Assembly (NCBI GenBank): GCA_028564705.1
Contig: JAPXFQ010000931.1
Location: 186,001 to 250,000, forward strand
Origin: Apricaphanius iberus
Lineage: Eukaryota; Chordata; Actinopteri; Cyprinodontiformes; Aphaniidae
DNA: 64,000 nt
Reading direction: 5' to 3'
Part shown: positions 1-64,000 of the stretch, piece after piece
How the letters are laid out: every line of letters starts with the position of its first letter
How positions within the stretch are numbered: the first letter of the stretch is position 1
Notes under the pieces: generated by a model
The model's input: only the letters and a program-made list of their open reading frames with translations
Told to the model about the DNA's origin: nothing
Database searches by the model: none
Program-made: the position numbers and the translations under genes

Positions 1-844
1 AGGCATTAATCTGTGTGGGCGAAGATGGCAGACACTGATCAGTTCGGATTCAGCACTCTGCAGTGATGTCTAATGAGATGATTCCTCATCAACACTGTTT
101 CCGCACGCTCCGCTGCCTTGGCCTGCTGCAGGGCTGGGCTAGCGAGCGCTGCATCAACATGGCAGGACATGACCTCTCACCTGTAAAAACTCAGCCGCAC
201 CTTGAACCCAGTGGTCCAAACAGGGAGAGTCAATTTAAAGATATAAAGAAAATAAAAATAGTATACTATGGAAAATGTAGAAAAATGAATCGAGAATCTT
301 TGTGTTTTCTGTTTGCATGTTTTCTGAAAATGCCACTGTCGCTTGGAAAGAGAGGGCTGAGAGGCTTTTGGTGTTTAAAGTTGTTGACAGCATTTCTCAC
401 TCAGGGAAGGCATGTTAACTCCAGGATGTGACAGCAATATGTAAGAGTTGCTAGGAGGTCATGTTTTCTTTTTTCTTTTTTTCTATTGAGCAAGCCAGTT
501 TCCCCGTGCTAAACTAGATTAAGTGTGACCTTCAGCCAAGGGGAAATTATTTCACATTGACTGCACTTGGGGAACCTTCCCCAAACTCATCTAGAGTGAT
601 TGCTTTTTTTTATTTAATTTATTCCACAAATCGTAAACGTCTGCAGTTTTTTGTCATTATCTAACATTGATATGTCACGTTACAATGTGCTGGTCAAAAA
701 CAGTGGTAAAGATGTGTAAAATCTAGGGGTGTAACAGTACAAAAAAAAAGTAACGTCACGTTTTCAGTCCACTTTAATCAAGAAAATGTGCATATTAACT
801 TTTTTTCTTACCATTTAAACATTTATCCTATTTTCCTGAATCAT

Positions 845-1215
845 CCATCCATCCATCCATCTTCTTAACCGCTTATCCAATTCAGGGTCACGGGGCAGCT
901 GGAGCCTATCCCAGCAATTATCAGGCGTTAGGCAGGGTACACCCTGAACAGGACGCCAGTCTGTTGCAGGGCCAACACAGAGAGACAGACAACCATTCAC
1001 ACTCACATTCATTCCTACGGACAATTTAGAATGATCAATTCACCTATCATGCATGTTTTTGGACTGTGGGAGGAAGCCGGAGTACCCGGAGAGAACCCAC
1101 GCATGCACGGGGAGAACATGCAAACTCCATGCAGAAAGACCCTGGACCGGGATACGAACCCACGACCTTCTTGCTGCAAGGCAACAGCGCTAACCACTGC
1201 GCCACCGTGCAGCCC
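845..1215 (-). mobile_element. tRNA-derived SINE with GGAT tail and perfect 15-bp target duplication
   Basis: On the minus strand the element starts with a tRNA-like head. The reverse complement of 1194-1204 is TGGCGCAGTGG (A box) and of 1150-1160 is GGTTCGTATCC (B box). It ends in a GGATGGATGG-type tail. The 15-bp sequence attttcctgaatcat flanks both sides (830-844 and 1216-1230), a classic LINE-mobilised target-site duplication and a sign of fairly recent insertion. Partial relatives lie near 17157 and 30432. The SINE family name was not determined. Confidence 0.9.
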
Positions 1216-1326
1216 ATTTTCCTGAATCATTTCCTTTCAAATATTGGAATTAATTGGAATCTAAAACCTCAATTTTTTTATACTATCAACTTTAAAAAGT
1301 TAAAAGTATAAACCTTGAGATGTGAT

Positions 1327-1600
1327 TGGATGTTTTAAAAAATATGTATAAATACAATAGTACAAGTAGACATAGCAAGAGTAGAAAACAGTATAACCAA
1401 TTGAAAAAAGTGAGTGTTGATGTTTAAAAATGTTAACAATACTTTTTTCATATCTGAGAATAAAACATGCTTAAAGCACTTTGAAGACATTTTGATATTT
1501 CAACAGCCAGCTGTGTATGAATGCACCACGGCCAGTTGTTGGGAAAATCCCTTCTCATCAACTGACTTTAATCAGAACTTTGATCAGATTACATGCTACT
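1327..1600. repeat. Dispersed repeat, copy A (related to 26527 and 46600 copies)
   Basis: It shares long stretches with 26527-26760: gagtagaaaacagtataacc, ttttgatatttc-acagcc, cagttgt-ggaaaa-tcccttctcatc. The family has no coding potential that I can see. It is probably part of a nonautonomous DNA transposon, but its ends were not resolved. Confidence 0.65.
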
Positions 1601-2537
1601 GTTAGGCATGTGGACAACAGCTGTTTGTTCTCTAGTATCGGTCAGCGCGTTTACATTGAGTAAGAGAAAACAGAATTAGGACGTTAGTATAACTGGATTT
1701 GATCTTTTGAAATGCATGTGAACACTTTAGCCGAAGTCGAACCGAAGTGGCCTACTTCAAATCCAGCTAACACACCCAAAAGCGGGAATAACAAAACTGG
1801 AATTAGTAGGAATGAGTGTAAGACAATTAAACAGTACAGTACTTACAAAATGTTCTGTACAGCAGGGCTGTTGTCGTCCATTTCTACACTCATTGTCCGT
1901 CTGCTTTATTGCTGCCAGCGTTCGTGACCGTCTAGTCCAGCAGACATACTCTCTTTTATTTTGTTTCCCAAAGCCATGTGGGGAGTTTCAACTAAGTTAA
2001 TAAATGAGGGAAAGCTATGCAAAGTTTAACTAGCCTATAGCATATATCTTGCTGTCTTAAAGACAGAGTGACTTAAACGTACAAAATAACTCCCACAAGT
2101 CCATAAATTTCGACACAAGCCTTTTTTTTTTTACCTTTTGAACCGAGCATTAACGTTAATCTGTCAACAGCCTATTGTCTATATTACCCAGCTAACAGAG
2201 CTACATAAACAGAGCGAACATGAGAGCACCTCACTGCAGACGTTGACACTACTGCACCATAATGGAATACTCTCCCTATCAAACTCTGCTTCCTGAAAGT
2301 TATAATCTGCCTCTGGAACCCAGCTAAGGTACAAAAATCTATTCAACAATGATGATGCAGTTAAGTCTTTTTTGGCTTCTTCATCCATTCTTTGTTGCTG
2401 TGTGCAGCAGGTCTGTCACTCACCTCCTTTACCTTCCCAACCACGACTACTTAAATTAACTCGCTTATCCGGGGTCCGTGAACTGCATTCTCATGAGGAA
2501 ATTAATCTTTTTTACATAAAGTTTTCTTGATCGCAAA

Positions 2538-2565
2538 TATTATATATATATATATATATATATAT
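2538..2565. repeat. (TA)n microsatellite
   Basis: About 28 bp of alternating T and A. Confidence 0.9.
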
Positions 2566-2674
2566 CTTTTTAAATACCGTGTTGGGGTTTTGCTCCACCC
2601 CTATTCTTAACTCTTCTGTGGTGGCTCAGGACCTGGTTAAGGCAATTTATAGAGTTGATTCAAATGCTTATTAC

Positions 2675-3402
2675 TAGGGCCAGAACTTTAACTCGTAAAT
2701 TAAGATAAATTAATTACACAAAAATAATGTGTTAAATTTTTTTTTACGTATTTTAATCTCACCTATTTATGCACCACAGCCTTCCAGCGCTGGTGCACAG
2801 AGAAAGGCGAAGATGTTATTCTTCCAGCAGCTGATGGACAGAAATTTAGCTTTCACTACAGTTAAAACTTATGCTGCAGCTATTTCTTCCTGTCATGAAG
2901 GTTTTGGTGACAGAACGCTCTCATCTACTCTGTCCTGTGCGTGCGCTCTCGTGTTACGTGGTGCACACGGTTGCACTGCGCTGCTTCTAGCGTCTGTTTG
3001 TGCATTACAGAGGAAACTTATATTTCCTCTGGGCTCGATCCTCTAGAGAATCTCAGAACTTATTCCACGAGAGTAATTTCATCCGCCGCAGCTCTGCAAG
3101 GAGGGATGATGGTGGTGCGCCGCAGCTTCCCGGTCATCACCGTGTTAATTTATCTATTTCTATCTGAGATACATTTCCGCTTTCTCCATGATCATTCTCT
3201 TATCGGTGTTCTGACAGAATGATGTTTGATGATAATTTAAATTTATGTATTTAGTGATTATTCATACTAAAAATCCATGTGAAGAAAATTCTCACTTTTC
3301 TCCAGTCAAATATTTATGTGCGATTAAAATGCGAATAATTTGGATTAATTAATTATAAAGCCTGTAATACGGATTAAAAATTTTAAGCGAGTCCCGGCCA
3401 TA
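2675..3402. mobile_element. hAT-type nonautonomous transposon with perfect 8-bp TSD
   Basis: The left end is tagggccagaactttaactcg; the right end read in reverse is tatggccgggactcgc. The two are clearly related terminal inverted repeats of the common teleost TAGGGCCGGGACTCG type. The 8-bp duplication cttattac occurs at 2667-2674 and 3403-3410. Eight-base duplications are typical of the hAT superfamily. The subterminal regions are rich in TTAATTAATT. No hAT transposase is encoded; the interior holds a tyrosine-recombinase fragment instead. Confidence 0.9.
2782..2930 (+). pseudogene. Broken DIRS/Ngaro-like tyrosine-recombinase fragment
   Basis: Two overlapping frames give FQRWCTEKGEDV, then after a frameshift FFQQLMDRNLAFTTVKTYAA and AISSCHEGFGDRTL. 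This resembles the N-terminal part of DIRS-type tyrosine recombinases in fish (W-C-x-x-R/K-G-x-D..., FLQxLLDxGxxxSTxKVYxAAISxCH), recognised from general family knowledge. It is short, frameshifted and surely nonfunctional. It lies wholly inside the hAT element. Confidence 0.6.
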
Positions 3403-4107
3403 CTTATTACACAAAAAATAAGCAAAAAAAATCACATAAAGACCTTATTAGGTATGTTGGTGAAATACTTGAGGTTTCTCCTTGAGGGCTTTGTCCATAG
3501 AAGGACTGAAGTGCTGCTCCGGCCATTAAATGCTTCATTATTTGAAATGTAGATGTGTATATTAGTGAGTTATTTTTTCTGCTGAATGTTCCTGTAATAG
3601 AGATGGAAGTTTTTGGATCTGTTTCACAATGAGGGGCTGTGAAGTGGACACAGCTGCATTGTATGGTCATGATCCCGCACAGTCCTGTTTGATTTTTGCC
3701 ATGAAATAATGTTGAATTTGTCTTTCTGCCTTTTAATATAAACTCAGAGCCTAAGATGGACACACAGAAGAGAGGCCCAGCCATTCAGTCACTGTATAAA
3801 GAGATTTTATTGTATATGTTCAGTCAAGGTTCAGGCATGTCTCCTTCCTTGTTCACCTCACACTGAAAACTACACTTAAAACGATGATTTAAACAAGAAA
3901 CGTTTAAATATATTAAGGCAAAACACCACAACTAGCTGGTCCGAGCTCCAACATCAAATGGGAGGAACATAAAAGCAGAACTTAGTAACCTGGAGATAAA
4001 ACTGAACTTTAAAACACCCTCTAAAAACAAGTGCTCACATGTTTGTTGCTTCTGGCATTTAATGAATAGAACATAAGGCTTTTCTCCTAATATGTTTTTC
4101 TTCACAG

Positions 4108-62430
<58,323 letters not shown>

Positions 62431-62615
62431 GTGAGATCCTACTCTCATCAGCATTACGCTGTCAAAGATATTTTCTTTAACTGATCGACTTTACATGTTT
62501 TGGGTCTCTTTGTATTTGGTATTTCTATAAAAATGTATTATTTTTAGGTGTTGCGTAATTCAGTTCTTTGCAAAAAGTTTTCTTTACCGACGTTCATCTT
62601 TTGTCACATTAGAAC

Positions 62616-62878
62616 TAGGGACGTAACGATATCAATACTATTGATTAGTTAACCGATACCATGAACCAATACTTAAAATGTGGAAACTCTGCAATGATTT
62701 ATTAGAACATGTTTATTTTTTTACTTCGAATTTTTGTTGTGTCATCATCATTTGTAATAGTTTATCTTTTATATAATTATCCATTCCAGTTCAAGGCATT
62801 TTTTGTGTGGCAGAAGTATCATCATTGGTACTCAAGTATCGGTATCATATTGGTTTGAAAAAAGTGATTGCATCCGTA
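62616..62878. mobile_element. 263-bp hAT MITE with perfect 8-bp TSD
   Basis: The left end tagggacgtaacgatatc and the reverse of the right end tacggatgcaatcac belong to the TAGGGATGCAACGATAC family. attagaac is duplicated exactly at 62608-62615 and 62879-62886. It carries inverted subterminal ggtatc/gatacc motifs. Confidence 0.9.
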
Positions 62879-63772
62879 ATTAGAACCCATCACATGCTAG
62901 TCCAAAGAAGCAGGAGAAACTATATCTGAGCAGCAAATAGTATTTAGTTTAAATAAGATGTACGATTGATTTAAAAACATTTATTGACCTGCAGGAAATA
63001 TCAAATTGTAAAATTCAAGTATTGTTATACATTGTTTTCTTTTGCAGAAGCAAATTTGCTAATTGTAGCATGCATTTGTATTTAACCTGCCTGAGTTAGT
63101 ATTTTTGCACCATCCTCTGGGAAATTGCTGTCTCTGGTTTGCAGATTTAAAGGATATTCCAACCTTTCAGTAAAAAAATATATTTTGCCCTAGTCTCCAG
63201 AAGTAGACACGTGAGAAAAAGGCAAACAGTTACCAACCCAGTCATTCTGCTGAGCTGGCAGCAGTCAATTTCCTAAACAGCTTAGGTTATTTTAACAAAA
63301 ACACTTTCTACACTAGTTTAAGCTGCCGGATGCTGTCAATCAAAATGATGGAAAAACAAAAATATTTAGCACCATCTCTAGTTCTGAGCTTTGGATATTA
63401 ATTTAGATCCTAATATTTTCTATCCACTTCAGTTTTATGCTTTACTTCGAGGTAGTTTATGACATAAAAACCTAACAACAAAATACATTAAACTGTGAGG
63501 GAATATTTCAACCCTTTCATTTACAGTATTTGTACATTTGAAGAGTTTGCTAACTGCAACACTTGTTAAAAGGCAAAAAATAAAACAAAAAGTACTTGAA
63601 TGGCGTTCACACCTTGTTTAACTTGTTAAATAGAACTGGGTATCGATTCAAATGTAAAGATTTGATTCACTTCTCAAGAGTTAGAATTGCTTATTATGAT
63701 TTGATCCAATCTGTTCTAATTCAGTATTGATAGGGGGAAGTGCTATTAAAAAAATAGTTTTTGAGCTGTTAC

Positions 63773-64000
63773 CTTAAAGGGCCTGTATAATGCTATTTTA
63801 CAGCTTTCAACTTCTGGGATAGACATATATATGATAAAATATTACTTTGGTGTCATATAGTATTAATTTGCCCTGAAATTTAACTTGTATCCTGGAGTAA
63901 ATGTTGAACCATGAAGTAAAACGACTCGTTTCTCTATAATCCTGCCTCCTGTGGGCGTTTTCACAGAGATATTTTAGAAAGTAACCCCCCCCCCCCCCCA
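63773..64000. mobile_element. Left end of a TTAA-type element, truncated by the window
   Basis: ttaaagggcctgtataatgc is a close relative of the fish TTAAAGTGGACCTATTATGC terminal repeat, here starting in TTAA. The right end is outside the window. Confidence 0.5.

Larger units (their letters stand above)
1..4107 (+). other. Upstream intron of the cadherin gene (left edge open)
   Basis: No coding exon was seen here. Because the first visible exon opens with an acceptor and continues a cadherin repeat, this stretch should be intron. It holds a SINE, a dispersed repeat copy, a TA microsatellite and a hAT element carrying a recombinase fragment (listed separately). A lone hAT-like end (taggggtgtaacagtaca) occurs near 724 without an obvious partner. 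3411-4107 shows nothing recognisable. Confidence 0.6.
62431..64000 (+). other. Intron after exon 18, cut by the window edge
   Basis: Apart from the hAT MITE and the TTAA-type end listed, no exon encoding the end of LamG2 or a membrane segment was found. A C15 run (63985-63999) closes the window and may mark a sequencing or assembly edge. Confidence 0.65.

Noticed and set aside
1141..1215. Possible tRNA gene on the minus strand
   Set aside because: A and B boxes are present but the cloverleaf is not continued; this is the tRNA-derived head of a SINE.
62431..64000. Search for a transmembrane and catenin-binding exon
   Set aside because: No hydrophobic segment followed by a cadherin-type acidic tail, and no phase-1 exon with LamG closing motif, was found before the window edge.

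Overview
The window is vertebrate, almost certainly teleost, genomic DNA. The evidence is GT-AG introns from 80 bp to 13 kb, AT-rich intron sequence, and a dense set of fish-type repeats: a tRNA-derived SINE with a GGAT tail, hAT, Tc1 and TTAA-type nonautonomous DNA transposons, and Rex1-like and L1-like LINE remnants. Nothing bacterial, viral or plasmid-like was seen. The species cannot be fixed from this sequence.

One host gene explains all the convincing coding sequence. Eighteen consecutive plus-strand exons (4108-62430) join in compatible phases into 1536 codons without an internal stop. The product is the extracellular part of a very large cadherin: one partial and seven complete cadherin repeats, a non-chordate-specific (Fcc-box) region, an EGF-like domain, a laminin-G domain, a second EGF-like domain and a truncated second laminin-G domain. 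This order is diagnostic of the type III ('non-chordate-type' classic) cadherins, whose known members include Drosophila N-cadherin and the vertebrate Hz-cadherin / neural-cadherin-like proteins. Both ends are missing. The signal peptide and membrane-distal repeats lie to the left. The end of the second laminin-G domain, the membrane segment and the catenin-binding tail lie to the right.

Layout: 1-4107 is upstream intron with a SINE and a hAT element carrying a tyrosine-recombinase fragment. 4108-11524 holds exons 1-4. 11525-24524 is a 13-kb intron with LINE remnants and low-complexity DNA. 24525-34579 holds exons 5-7, the bulk of the cadherin repeats. 34580-45234 has nested transposons around two small exons. 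45235-62430 encodes the non-chordate region and the EGF/LamG modules, interrupted by hAT elements, TTAA elements and unusual TAAATATTTA-rich arrays. 62431-64000 is the next intron, cut by the window edge.

No RNA gene, CRISPR array, promoter or poly-A site of the host gene could be supported. A 100-residue minus-strand reading frame at 52498-52800 is the only non-cadherin, apparently coding stretch that I could not assign to a repeat. All joins are read by eye, and transcript data would be needed to confirm them.
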